The notes under the pieces are model-generated. The model saw only the letters and a list, made by a program, of their open reading frames with translations. It did not search any database and was not told the origin of the DNA. Of a stretch of DNA of 64,000 nt, positions 34,866-45,884 are shown one piece after another. The stretch lies in assembly GCA_012064415.1 (NCBI GenBank), contig SSNU01000038.1:285630-349629 (forward strand), written 5' to 3'. The number at the start of each line of letters is the position of its first letter. The first letter of the stretch is position 1. Origin of the DNA: Gyrodactylus bullatarudis. Its lineage: Eukaryota > Platyhelminthes > Monogenea > Gyrodactylidea > Gyrodactylidae. A program made the position numbers and the translations under genes.

Positions 34866-36711
34866 ATAAGTCCGAAGGGAAGATAATTTAAGGCTTCGCT
34901 AGTCCTTAAGGACGACGCAAAACCAGTCTTTAGTAGACCTAGAGGAATCTCTTATATAGAGTCAATTGATAAAAAGCAATTTGACGAGCTAACCGAGAAA
35001 GGCATTTATTCTAAAGTAGCATCTATCTATTACGCTGCACCTATACTAACTGTTCTTAAAAAAGACAAGCTTGCGAATATGCGCTGACTATGCCACAGGT
35101 CTAAATGCTCAATTGCACGACCATGGTTATAATTTACCTACTAGTGAAGATATTTTTTCAAAAATCCATAAGGCAAAATACTTCACGACCATTGACCTAT
35201 CAGCCGCATTCCTACAAGTCGAACTGGATGAACCTTCAAAATTGCTGTTGACAGTAAACACCAAGTGGGGTCTGTTCAAATGCAACCGCCTCAACTATGG
35301 AGTCAAACCTGCACCTAAGATCTTTCAACAAACAATCGATACAGTGCTCGACAACTATCCAAACGCGCAAGCATACATAGACGATATCTTAGTTTGGGGA
35401 ACTGATCAGCAGAGTCTATGGACTCACACCCTAAACGTCGTCGAACGCATTACCTCCGCAGGATTAAAACTAAACCTATCAAAGTGTGAATTCTGCAAAG
35501 AAACAGTTGAGTTCCTTGGTTGCGTCCTCAGTAGTGGCGGCCGCAAACCAAACCATGAGAAAGTTGCCGACCTATTGAAGCTTCGAAGTCCCGCAAGTCG
35601 AAATGAGCTCATGTCATTCCTGGGGTTGATGAATTTCTTCTGTCATTTCATCAAAGACCCACACAGATTGAAAGAACCTTTCCAACCTCTCCTAAAGGAA
35701 ACCTCTACCTACGATTGGAAACCTAAATGCGAAGAAAACTTCAAGGCAATTAAGAAAGCTTTAGCCGACTGCTCCCTATTAGCATTTTTCGATCCACAAC
35801 TAGATACACTAGTTGCAGCTGATGCATCCGAAAAAGGAATTGGCAATGTTCTAATGCAAAAGCACAACAACAGCTGGTTACCTATCTATTACCTATCTAA
35901 AAGCCTGGATGCAACACAGCAAAGGTACCCTCAGATCGAAAAAGAAGGCCTTGCTATTGTTTACACTGTGCAAAAATTCCATAAATACCTATTTGGAAGG
36001 CCGTTTTACCTACAAAAGGACCATAAACCCCTATTGAATATATTTCGACCTAATAAAGGGATAAAAGCCACTAGCGCTAAACGCCTTCAAAGGTGGGCCC
36101 TTGACCTAAGATGCTACGACTACCACATATCATATGTTCCAACAAAATCGTTTGGACACGCTGACTGTCTATCACGCCTATTTGACACAGCAAATGAGGA
36201 TATAATCATAGCCCATCTCAGTTTTGTACCTAATAATTCCTTAAGAACTGTACCTATTCTACCTGATCTCATAGCTTTGGAGACTCAGTCAGATCCGACG
36301 TTGTCCCAGATTCTGGAATACCTACATTCAGACTGGCCCAAAGTCCTACCATACTATAATAGACGTAAAAATCTATCAACACTTGATGGTTGTATCTTAA
36401 TGAACGACCGTGTTGTTATACCTAAAGTATTGCATAAGGAGACATTGGACTGCTTGCACCTAGGCCATTGCGGCATAAATGCAATGAAGGCTTTGGCAAG
36501 ACAAAACGTCTTCTGGCATAACATCGATAATGACATAACTTACCTAGTCAAAGCATGTGAACCCTGTCAGGAAAACGCTAAACTACCTCCTAAAGCGGCA
36601 CCTATTTCATGGCCTCCTGCAGACCGACCTTGGCAACGTGTTCACATGGACTTTGCGGGCCCTATTGATGGCTATTTTTTCTTGATAATCGTTGATGCCA
36701 AGTCAAGATGA
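34866..36711 (+). pseudogene. Pol remnant: reverse transcriptase, RNase H, integrase N-terminal part
   Basis: From 35071 one open frame encodes RT motifs RICADY, TIDLSAAFLQVELDE and the catalytic YIDDILVWG, then RNase H (VAADASEKGIGNVL, IEKEGLAIVYTVQKFHKYL, DHKPLL), then the integrase HHCC zinc finger (HLGHCGI ... CEPCQ) and the first catalytic Asp in HMDFAGPI. The N-terminal RT part at 34900-35070 lies in a different frame (YYAAPILTVLKK). The frame ends at 36711 just after VDAKSR, so a small deletion or frameshift separates it from the rest of the integrase. Confidence 0.88.
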
Positions 36712-37412
36712 TGAAATCTCCAGACACGAAAAATGTCATAGCTAAACTTACCAAGTTGCAGACTACCTTCGGCTGCATCGGATGTTTAGCTACTGATAAT
36801 GGCAAACCATTTGTCTCGGATCAGATGAAGACATGGGCTAAATCAAAAGGAATTCAGCTACTGAGTTCACCCGCCTATCACCCTCAGTCCAACGGCCAAG
36901 CCGAGAGATTTGTTGATACTTTCAAAAAATGTTTGCTTAAACACCGAGGGGAGGAGATGAAGGAAGCCATCCGTATCTTTTTATCCTATTACAGGTCAAC
37001 ACCTAATGACACGTTAAAGGGTCTCTCACCATCCGAAATAATGTTCGGAAGAAGAGTAGACACCAAACTTACCATCATGAATCCTCTCAACAGACCTAAA
37101 AGGCATATCTCTCTACCTAATCCTAATTTTGTTGCAGATCAATTAGTCTGGTTCCACGATAAGCATAATACAGCCAACGCTCGTTGGCTCAAAGGAGTCG
37201 TAAAGAAATCCGCTGGATCCATCGTTGAAGTTACCAACGAATATGGCAGCACTCGACCGGTCCATTGCAATCATGTCAAGCCAAGGGTTGAGTCAACAGA
37301 CCTTTTCGCAGACCTAGCTTCAGCTTACGGAATACAAGACATACCCATACACCTTCCGAGATTGATACTGACAATGACAGATTTACAGCCGACAATCCTG
37401 TACCTAATCTAA
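36708..37412 (+). pseudogene. Integrase C-terminal part of the LTR element
   Basis: This frame carries the second catalytic Asp in ATDNGKPF and the Glu in SNGQAERF, completing the DDE triad begun upstream, then the chain LSYYRSTPNDTLKGLSPSE typical of gypsy integrases and a basic C-terminal domain. It is out of frame with the upstream part, so this copy cannot make a whole integrase. Confidence 0.88.
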
Positions 37413-37546
37413 CTCCACCTTCAGTTCAGCCACCAGAACCTAAAGTAAGCGTCAAGAAGAACATTGAGCACCTACCTCGAACTTCACTGGCTCAGGGCAT
37501 ATCGAAACGAACTCACCGTACGCCAGCTCGCTTCAAACAAGGGGGA

Positions 37547-37718
37547 TGTTGAGGATCGAAGTTAATAATACAATTTGAAGACGTACCTATTTGATCCCAT
37601 ATAAACAAATATTATCTTATCATTGTCTTCATAGAGATTGTTGTTTAAATTGCTGTAAATATACGAATTACCTACTTACTTACCTAACGTGTGTTGTTCT
37701 ACTTACCTAACCACAACA
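37547..37718 (+). repeat. 3' LTR (172 bp)
   Basis: Copy of the 5' LTR with the same TG...CA ends. It is preceded by the polypurine tract AAGGGGGA and followed by the AAAAT target duplication. Confidence 0.93.
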
Positions 37719-37790
37719 AAAATATATAAATAAAAGACAGAATTAAGCAAAATAATTTCTGAACAGGTCTTCATCCTCTGGAATGAGACT

Positions 37791-39159
37791 TTAGAGGAAA
37801 GCACATGTGGATTTGATGGATGTGCAGGGGATGTTTTTAAGTACAAGTTTAAACCTGTCTTGGAGGGGGAGGATGTTACCAAGGAGAATTGAATATTTTC
37901 TGGAGTTTCTGGTACTATAAGTTGGAGAATCATCTTGTGGCTTATAAGTGTTATAGAGAATCAGCGAGCTAGAGAGCCTCCTGAGCCAGATAGGGTATAA
38001 AGATGATAATTTGAGACATTGTTTATAACTTAGTGGTCCATAGCAGGAGGTGAGAAATCGGTATTGAATTTGTTCTATCTTTTTTGTGGATTCAATGGTA
38101 ATTCCGAGGATGAGGGAAGCACAATAATCACATTTTGATAAAATGAAACTTTTATACATCTTGAGTTTGAGATCAGAGGAGGAAATGAATCTTGTGATGA
38201 GGAAATGGATAATGATTGAGTTCGGTTGTGGGTTTAGCGGTCTTCAAAATCATAATTTTTGTTTTGGTTGGGTTCATTGATAGTCCGATTTTAAGCAAAG
38301 AAGTCTCTAGGTGGTTGAGTTCTTTAACTATAAGTTCATTAGAAAAATTTGGGATTAGAACTTTCAGATCATCAGCATATTTATAGTAAAAAACGTCTGG
38401 GGAAGATGGTTTAATAGTTGCGAAAACTACATTGAATAACAGTGGGCCAATTTTTGAGCCTTGGGGAACTCCTGATGTGATTTTAGTGGAACTAGAGATT
38501 TGGCCATTGAAATGAACTTCCTGGGATCTGGATGAAAGAAAATTTGTAATCCAATTTATTAAAAAAGGGTTGACTCCATTGTCCCTAAGGGAATTTTGGA
38601 TAATATTGAATGGAAGCTTGTCAAATGCTTTTGAGATGTCAAGGAAAATAACAATGGATGGAATTTTTCTATGTCTCAGGTCATCAACTTTGTTGAAGAA
38701 GGAGACTAGATTGGTAGAGGTACTGCGGCCCTTCAAGAAACCGTGCTGTGAGGGATCCATGGATTCAATACTGATATGTGGCGAAAGTAGGTGGAGAGAT
38801 ATTGAGTCGACCAGGCTAAGAAATATAGGTAGATTGGAGATAGGTCGATAATCTGGATCAGTTTGAGGATTAAATATTTTGGGTATTGGTGTTATTTTAA
38901 TGCAAGTCCATTCATAGGGAATAAGATTAATTGAAATGGCATGGGTCATGAAAATGGCGAGATTCACAAAAAAACAGGTTGGTAACGAGAGAAGGAGCTC
39001 ATTTGAGTTAAAGAAAGTATCTTTACGTTTCTTTGATTTTGAGTCAATGAGTAGGTCGACTAGCATATCAGCCGAGATGATAGGAGGAATCGCTGAATTT
39101 GTTGACAAGAATTTAACTTTTAACTGAGTGGAGAAAACTGATTGAAAAAACTTGTTCAA
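37791..39159 (-). pseudogene. LINE ORF2 reverse transcriptase
   Basis: RT motifs in order are YRPISNLPI, HGFLKGRSTSTNLV, IFLDISKAFDKL, TSGVPQGSKIGPLLF and the catalytic YKYADDLKV. The domain runs 39159-38173. After a frameshift at about 38165 the RT C-terminal tail continues at 38159-37791 (YKSFILSKCDYCASLILG). The catalytic YADD is intact. Confidence 0.9.
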
Positions 39160-39305
39160 GGAATCCGCAGAAGTAGTTGATAGATTTGAAGCGGATTCAG
39201 ATTTGTTTGCTAAATATTTGAGCTTCTTCCAAGCTTTCGACGGTTGGGTATTGAAGTTATCAATAATTGATTTTTCGAAAAGCTGCTGAGAAATTGAAAG
39301 GAAAG

Positions 39306-40070
39306 CTATTTTGGAGTTTTTGGAAATTTTCCCTGCTTTGGTAATGAGAAAATGGAATAATCTGTATTGAAGCCATTTTTGAAAATGAATTCAGCGGATG
39401 AGAGGTAGAGTTGGCGAAAATGAGAGAATGAAGTGACTAGATGTAGAGACTGAGAGAGATAATAATTAGACTCTGTGCCGATAGTGAAAAACAAGGGGCG
39501 ATGGTCAGATGTAGGGTACTTTGCAGAATGACAGCAAATATGAAGTCCTGTAATATTAGTGAAGAGGAGGTCCAAGTACGTAGATTTTCTAGAGGGGCGA
39601 TCTGCCTTTTGGATCAGGTTGGCTGAGGAGGCGAATTCAAAGATTGGAGAATCAAAGTCAATCATGTTTGGGAGGTATGTTGGTTTATTAAAGTCACTAC
39701 AGAGGATGATATTGGTGAGGAAATTCCGAGAGATCGAATGCAGATGATTAACTATATTTGTTTCAGAGACGCGGTTGGCAGGTGGAGGATTATAAATGAT
39801 TATGATAGAAGCACTGAAATTCAGTTTGGATTCGAAAATATTGAGTACTAGCATTTCTGAACAGTCGGTGGCTGAAATTAGATTGCAAGAAAAATCAGTT
39901 GATATGTAGGCTAATACTCCTCCTCCCTTAGAGAAAGTACGATCAGCACGAATGATATAATAATTTGAAATTTTGATGTCTTCTGATTTAAGGCGAGGTT
40001 TGAGCCATGATTCGGTGATAAGGATGATGCTTGGTTTTTGTTTCTCTGCGAGCAACTTTAGGTAATACAT
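39306..40070 (-). pseudogene. LINE ORF2 endonuclease domain
   Basis: The frame shows the AP-endonuclease motifs of LINE ORF2: ITESWLKP, GGGVLAYIS, CSDFNKPTYLPN, STYLDLLFTN and SDHRPLFF, including the catalytic Asp-His of SDH. The start Met is not the true ORF2 start. The frame ends in a stop before the RT linker. Confidence 0.85.
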
Positions 40071-40240
40071 GGAGTTTAATATAGATCTAATATTCCAGAG
40101 TGCAATTATGAAACAGGGTAATATTGTTGGGTTCTCATTTAGATTTAGAAGCTCTGAGAATTGCGGATGCTGTGAGAAATAACTATTTGTTTTGAGTAGG
40201 AAATGATTTGGCTTGGGATCATTAATACTTAAACTGGGAG

Positions 40241-41240
40241 TTATTTCGCCAGGGGAGTTCCAGTGACCCGTTGAAAATTTGAGGAAGTAGATGGTGTTTC
40301 GTCGGTAATGTTACGGGCATTGGATGAGGATTCATTTATGTTAACGTTGGTGTGAGATATTCTCCTGACTTTGAAAGTTCGTGACGAGTTAGGAGTAGGA
40401 GTGTTTTGTCTAGCATTGAATATAAAAGGAATGTTGGTATGATTTGGAGTTATGACGGGAACAACAGGACCTTTATTGTGGGTGCTGTTATTCAGGTTAG
40501 CAGGATTTGATGTGGTAGGAGGAGCTAATACCGGAGTACGGCCATTAGATGTCGAGATAACCTGTGGAGTAGTGGCGTCCTTTGTCTCATTGGTTTGGAT
40601 TACGCGTTGAGGTTGAGTAGTGGCAATAGAAGTAAATGCAAGTTGAGGTTGGGTAGGAGCGATGGAAGTAGATAGATGTTGAAGTTGGTTTGTATGGACA
40701 TTCTTATTTGTTAAAGGTTTTCTTTGATCAATAGGTATTGACCTAGTTATTTTTATACCTTTTTGTATGAATTCATCAAAAATAAGTTTATAGAAATGAT
40801 GAGATATTTTCTTTTTGGAAGAGACTTTGTAATAGTGATTTGACTGTATAGGATTTGCGTTATGGAATGAGATGGAGAATTTGATGTCTGGAAGCAAATT
40901 TTTTATGAAGTTTGCAACTTCTGCAATATTAAAATTTGGGTGCATAATTCCTCTCACGATAAGACTATGAGAATTAGGCTTATTGAGATTGGATGGTGAA
41001 AGATGATTAGATTGGCCAGTGTTGTATCTCGCTCTTTGAATGGAATTGCTTGCAACAACACTGGATTGAACAGCTATTGATTGAGGAGTTTGCGAGGTTT
41101 TGCATCGACATTCTTGATTCTAAGATCTGAGTAGTTTAATTTCATTAATCAGGGACTCCAAATACGAGATAGGAACAAAAGGAAAATTTTCGAAGTTAGG
41201 AGCGTTCGAATTTCGCGGTTGAGCATTGGCCTGGTTAAAC
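40241..41240 (-). pseudogene. LINE ORF1 (Gag-like) with one in-frame stop
   Basis: A frame of about 333 codons starting at the Met at 41240, broken by one stop near 41119. After the stop it continues through LIVRGIMHPNFNIAEVANFI, which resembles the RRM-like or esterase-type core of LINE ORF1 proteins, followed by a Pro/Thr/Gln-rich tail. No CCHC knuckle was seen. Confidence 0.6.
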
Positions 41241-41339
41241 ATTTTTTTTTATTTGAAATAATTAATAAGCATATTATGATTATTTGGTACAAATGATAAT
41301 AAGTATGAACAGATTTAGGCAACGTTGTCTTTCCTATAT

Positions 41340-41700
41340 TTATTTTTGAAGGCGAGAAGAAGGTCAATAATTAGGCTTGGAGAGATAGTCGGGATTGGTA
41401 CTATTTTGTTAATGGGGACTTTATCAGGATAGTCATTGGCGGCGTATACTGAAGTAAAGAATTCGTTTAGTTCGTTAGGGTCAAAGTTGCTATTATTAAT
41501 GTTTCTTTTATCTTGATGAGCAAGGAATCGAATCTTCTTCCAGGCACGAAGAGGGTATGATTTTATATCCGAGAGTATTGAGGATTCAAATAGAGATTGT
41601 TGTAGGATATTTGAGCTATTTTTGGAGAGTTTCGAGGACCTCTTTATTAATGAGTCGATTTTCGATGTAAAAGTTGTTGATATTGAATTCCTATTATTGA
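41340..41700 (-). pseudogene. Second LINE fragment (EN-RT linker)
   Basis: The minus strand encodes AWKKIRFLAHQDKRN then DPNELNEFFTSVYAAND, parallel to AWKKLKYLANKS and DSLNKFFQSVFST in the neighbouring LINE. It is therefore a piece of a different copy of a related element, lying immediately upstream of that LINE's ORF1. Confidence 0.75.
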
Positions 41701-41759
41701 TTCTTGAATATGATCTATCTTATTCAACTTTGTTTAATATTTCAATAAAGAAAGAACAG

Positions 41760-43430
41760 AAGATAGTTTTGATAAATGTTTATTAAATTATATTTGTTAA
41801 TGACAATGATGAAATCAAAACAACAGTTTATTTCATGATAAAAACTGTACACATTTTCATTGAATTAGACCTGATACTAGGCGATATATATATATGTAAG
41901 TGATTTATAAAGACTCTTTATTGAAGAGATAGGAAAAAATCAAAAAATCTTTCTTATTGGAATTGTTTTGGATTCTCTTTCAAACTTTAATTGTGATAAA
42001 TATGCTTCTTCATGAACAAGTTTCAATTTAACAATGGCATATAAAGAAAAGGAAAATTTTAATTAAATAGAAAATAATCAATTTGTGATACAATGAAATT
42101 TTTCTCAAAGCTCATTTTCAATGTAGTAAATATTATCACACAGTAATCATTTGTTTTTCATGGAATTTTCTTATCAAATCTGACTCTCTTGATGATCTAG
42201 TTATAGAGATCTATTATTTTTACAATAAATGCAGTGAAATGAATCTTTCTGTTTCTTTTCCAATGACCATATTTTTTCTTGATAATTAAATGTTAAAATA
42301 TGTTCTTCTTTTATTCTCTGTCAAAGAGCGATACCCTTTCTCCTTAATTTTGCTGATAGGATATTGTGCAATATGAATACAACTGGTTTCGGGCATCCGA
42401 GCATGTCGAGTTCCTTGAAATTAAGGAGATCGATTAGTTAATAACAAAGTCTTACATGGAAAAATTCTACTCCATGATATTTTCCTCTTTTGTAGAGAAT
42501 TTTTCAGTGATTTCAGATATGTATGTGCTTCATAAAAAATACTATAATACTAGAATTCCTATTAATATAGGAAAAAATATACCTCAATTAGGATACAGTA
42601 GGCTTGATCAAAAGGGTAAACATTTTTTCGAAAATTATGCTTCTGTAAAATTCTCTCATTGACAAATCTCTATTTTTTAGACACATAAACAACTGGGAAT
42701 TATTATTATTTTAGCAGATAAAAATCTCGTGCTGTTACATAGTTTCCAAGGATCAAATTAATAAATATATCTCCTCTTATATAGATGCAGTTAACACCAA
42801 TAGGAATTCTACTTGTAAACCTACAAGTTGATAGGTAAATTTGCTCTTTTTCTCTGGAGAGTCAGGAAGTTCCTGATAGGAACACAAATATATTTTTTTT
42901 AATTACACGTTGAAATGAACTCATAAGTTGCTGGAATTAAGAAAAATTCAATCTAACAAAAATAAGGCCAATTTTTTGAATTTCGAAAATGATCCAAATC
43001 CTTACTTTTACAATGTTTAATAGATATAGATGAAATTTTAATATCGCTCGTATCGCATATATTATAATAGCAAATTTAGTTTTGATATAAAAAATACAAA
43101 TCTCAAGCACTAAAATCAATTTTCTCCATTTAAATTCCCACCAAAGATTTTCGCGCTCTTTATAATTTTCATAAAAATCTAAATCAAAAACGCAAAAAGA
43201 ATCAGAATAATTCAAGGATTAAAATTCAATGAGTCTTAAGCTCAAAGTTTTTATCGATTTCGAATCAAATCAATTCGACTCTGACACTTCGGATCATTAT
43301 TAGAGAGGGAATTTGAATTTAGCCATAGAGATGAGAGAAACTTTTTTGAGTGAACTTTATAAGGCGAATTTGAATTCTCTGTTGATGATCCCATTTAATT
43401 GTCAATAATCTTCGAAATCGATAAAAAAGT
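41760..43430. other. AT-rich region without recognised gene
   Basis: No conserved frame was seen. The missing last syntrophin exon would be expected somewhere between here and 48443 but was not found. Confidence 0.4.
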
Positions 43431-43439
43431 TTGATTATC

Positions 43440-43610
43440 TATAATTATTTTATTCTATGTGCTAGTACATTCCACAAGTTCGTCATAGTACCGTGACTAA
43501 TACCAAAGAAACTCTCAGAGTTTTAAAAATAGTCAAAGTAGACATAGACGCACGTTTTGTGGTACACTGACGAGTCCAAAAGAGGACGAAATAATTGTAG
43601 ATAATCTTGT
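43440..43610. repeat. Rearranged SINE copy: antisense body joined to sense hammerhead
   Basis: From 43447 to about 43554 the plus strand matches the antisense SINE body (AAAGAAACTCTCAGAG, GACGCACGTTT). It then switches to the sense hammerhead: TGTGGTACA, core CTGACGA at 43567-43573, stem II GTCC/GGAC fully paired, GAAA. Downstream of GAAA stems III and I cannot form, so this copy is probably inactive. Confidence 0.65.
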
Positions 43611-43649
43611 AAGTATAGGTGCTCAAATAGGCAAAATTTGGTCAGATTT

Positions 43650-44225
43650 TTTCGGAATATTTTTCCTTACTGGCTCATTTCATAATGAGATTCAAATTCT
43701 GTAAAAAAATTATTTTCATGAAAAATATGGTCATTTTTCAAATTTCGATATTTTCGAACTTTGAACTTAAATTTTTATTGATTTGAAAGTGAGACTGTGG
43801 TCAAAAGATGTTTTTTAGAATCAGAATTAGACAAGATATCAAATATAATATAATTCATAACCTCAATTTGGGAGCTGAATTCCGATTTCCTGATCATTTT
43901 TATTACTTAAAAATCAATAAATGGTGGATCTTTCGAAAATTTTTTGGCTTTCTTGTCTTATTGTGATCCTGAAAATCAACTTTTGATCAGTCTCTCATAT
44001 TGAAATTAATAAAAATTTTGAGTTCAAAGTTCGAAAAAATGGGAGTTTGGCGCCAAATCGAAATTTGAAAAATGATAAATAATTCTATTATAGAATTTTT
44101 CTCTTCAAATGGTAAAAGTGGGCAACATGACTAGAATTCCAAAAAATCCTTAACATATTCGAATTTTTGATGAAAATTCCGAGTTTTTCGTAAAAATCAT
44201 AGATTCCCAACTTCATATCAATTAG
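43650..44225. repeat. Copy of the AT-rich GTTGGGAATC repeat family
   Basis: The right end CATAGATTCCCAACTTCATA and the internal GAGTTTGGCGCCAAATC match the copy at 16377-17016. The left end has diverged. Confidence 0.65.
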
Positions 44226-44799
44226 CTTTACATATACATAATCATATTTTATAGAGAAAACGAAACAAAATGTTAGCCAGAGGTTGAGTAAAAGATCTAA
44301 TTTTATATTCCTTCTTTTAATACAGTATTTTTACGAAAAAAACTAATCAGAACAAAAAGATTCCCTTGTGGATTTATTCAGTTCATTCCTGATTGTAAAA
44401 TCATGAAATTGTTCATATCTTTATCTTCCATTGTTTTCGATGATTTCTTTTTCATCTCTCGGGGATAATACAGTCCATGAGGAAAAATATTATTCGCTAA
44501 ATGTTTTTGTTTATGAAAAAAGGAGAAAAATTCCATAAACGAATTCTTTTATTTTCAATGCTCAAGATTTCATGTCTAGGAGAAATTCATGAGAAAATTT
44601 ATCTCAAAGCAGTCTGCACGTTAACTTTGCCAAACGATTGAATCAAAATTTAAAGGGCCATATTCATATTTGAGAGAATTTAAGAGGGAAGATTTCGGGG
44701 AAATTTCCAAAATTCATTGAGAACATCTCCTCTTTATTAAATTAATCAATAAAGCTCTTTAAGAACTGTATCACTAAAATACAATTCTTTAGTTATTGA

Positions 44800-44884
44800 T
44801 TAATTTATAAAAAGAATTTTATAAGAGAAATATATATTTCGCCAGGTCTTATCAATCTCTAATCCTGGTTTGATTAAATAATAT
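44800..44884 (-). repeat. Outer inverted repeat arm (left), degenerate short-stem-II hammerhead
   Basis: 85 bp that are the reverse complement of 47890-47974. On the minus strand it carries a decayed hammerhead-like core (TTGATAA, eight bases, GAAA). Confidence 0.7.
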
Positions 44885-45386
44885 TTACAAAGTTTTTTAA
44901 TGACTAAATAGTTAATGAAAAATAGTAAAATCCATTTACAAAACTTCCAATTGATGAAAAACCAAAAAACTTCTCCATTCTTGATTTGTTTAAGTATAGA
45001 GAAGAAAAATTAAAAATCAATTGGGATACTCACACGAGTATCTCAATAAGAATAGTTCTTCAATCAAAAAACATTTGGACAGATGTGGTTGTGAGGCAAA
45101 TGAAGAAAATTTCAAAATTTTATTTAAATGCCCAAACGACAATCTAACAGAACTTAAAATAAGAGAAAAGTTCTTCATAATGGGAGAGGACCCTAACCTA
45201 TGTATCCAAAAGAACCATCTTCATGACTTGCAGTTACCTTGGCCCAATTGATTTTTAATTTTTCTTCTCTATACTTAAATAAATCAAGAATGGAGAAGTT
45301 TTTTGGTTTTTCATCAATTGAATGTTTTGTAAATGGATTTTACTATTTTTCATTAACTATTTATTCATTAAAAAACTTTGTAAATA
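44881..45386. repeat. Large hairpin: 144-bp inverted arms around a short reading frame
   Basis: Arms 44881-45024 and 45240-45386 are almost perfect reverse complements (for example TTTGTTTAAGTATAGAGAAG in the left arm and its complement at about 45265). The loop is about 215 bp and contains the frame described next. This is a foldback structure of an unidentified element. Confidence 0.85.
45021..45251 (+). pseudogene. Possible GIY-YIG C-terminal fragment of a Penelope-like element
   Basis: The frame reads SSSIKKHLDRCGC, then ENFKILFKCPNDNLTELKIRE, then PNLCIQKNHLHDLQLPW. The pattern S-x-I-x-x-H(L), NFKIL, LKIRE..FI..P.L..Q resembles the C-terminal part of GIY-YIG endonuclease domains at the end of Penelope-like retroelements. 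The GIY-YIG core itself is missing, so this is tentative. Confidence 0.4.
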
Positions 45387-45577
45387 AACCCAAAGCGAGG
45401 AGAAAACAGGGGAAGAGAGCCGAAACGGGGACCCAGAAAATCCAAAAATTCTTCACAACCCCCAAACAGTGACTATGCCGATCCCATTGGTCAGTAATAC
45501 AAATAGACATTGGTTCAAAACAAATGAATAATCGCTATTGGTCAAGACTATCCTACGATGCTCTTTTATTATGTATA

Positions 45578-45862
45578 TGTTGCAATCATTTTGTAGAACT
45601 CGATAGCTATATATAATCTTCGCCGATTATGTATAATAATCAAGCCTCTGATCATTATATATAATTCTTATCTTGAATGAAGAAAAACTCTGATGATTAT
45701 ATAAAACTCTCGTCTGATAAAATAGGAGGGGTAGTAACATACATGCCAACCATAAAGAACATGGTGTACCTAATAATGGTATGAAGAACTATTGTATACT
45801 AAGTTGCCAAGGCCATGTTCCTTTCCTTCTTCGTGAGACTGATATTATCAAATAAAGAAAAT
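45578..45862 (+). repeat. Ginger left terminal inverted repeat
   Basis: 285 bp, complementary to 47444-47728. I noted one mismatch near 45606. It begins TGTTGCAATC. Confidence 0.9.
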
Positions 45863-45884
45863 TTAGGTCCCTCAATTATTCATT

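Larger units (their letters stand above)
33497..37718 (+). mobile_element. Ty3/gypsy LTR retrotransposon, decayed
   Basis: The element has two LTRs, TG...CA ends, and a 5-bp target duplication AAAAT (33492-33496 and 37719-37723). Internal order is nucleocapsid, protease, reverse transcriptase, RNase H, integrase, which is the Ty3/gypsy order. A purine-rich tract (AAGGGGGA) abuts the 3' LTR. A primer-binding-site candidate follows the 5' LTR at about 33667-33690; I do not name its tRNA. The frame breaks in at least three places (about 34790, 35070, 36710). The LTRs differ at about six positions plus a 2-bp indel over about 170 bp, so it is not a fresh insertion. Its base composition is more GC-rich than the flanks. 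No envelope-like frame was seen. Confidence 0.93.
37730..41240 (-). mobile_element. Non-LTR retrotransposon (LINE, CR1/Jockey-like) with ORF1 and EN-RT ORF2
   Basis: Read on the minus strand: ORF1 at 41240-40241, apurinic-type endonuclease at 40070-39306, linker and reverse transcriptase at 39300-38173, and an RT C-terminal tail at 38159-37791. The 3' end abuts the 3' LTR of the gypsy element near 37730. Stops and frameshifts are few (one in ORF1, about 2-3 in ORF2), so the copy is old but almost full length. Clade placement is only approximate. Confidence 0.85.

Noticed and set aside
33497..37718. Interpretation of ACCTA excess as telomere-repeat derivation
   Set aside because: Other rotations of CCTAA are not comparably frequent and no tandem arrays occur, so I keep this only as a remark.
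38570..38851. Plus-strand frame
   Set aside because: Antisense of the LINE reverse transcriptase.
45700..45740. CTGATGATT in the Ginger TIR as a hammerhead core
   Set aside because: No GAAA at the right spacing and no stems; chance match.
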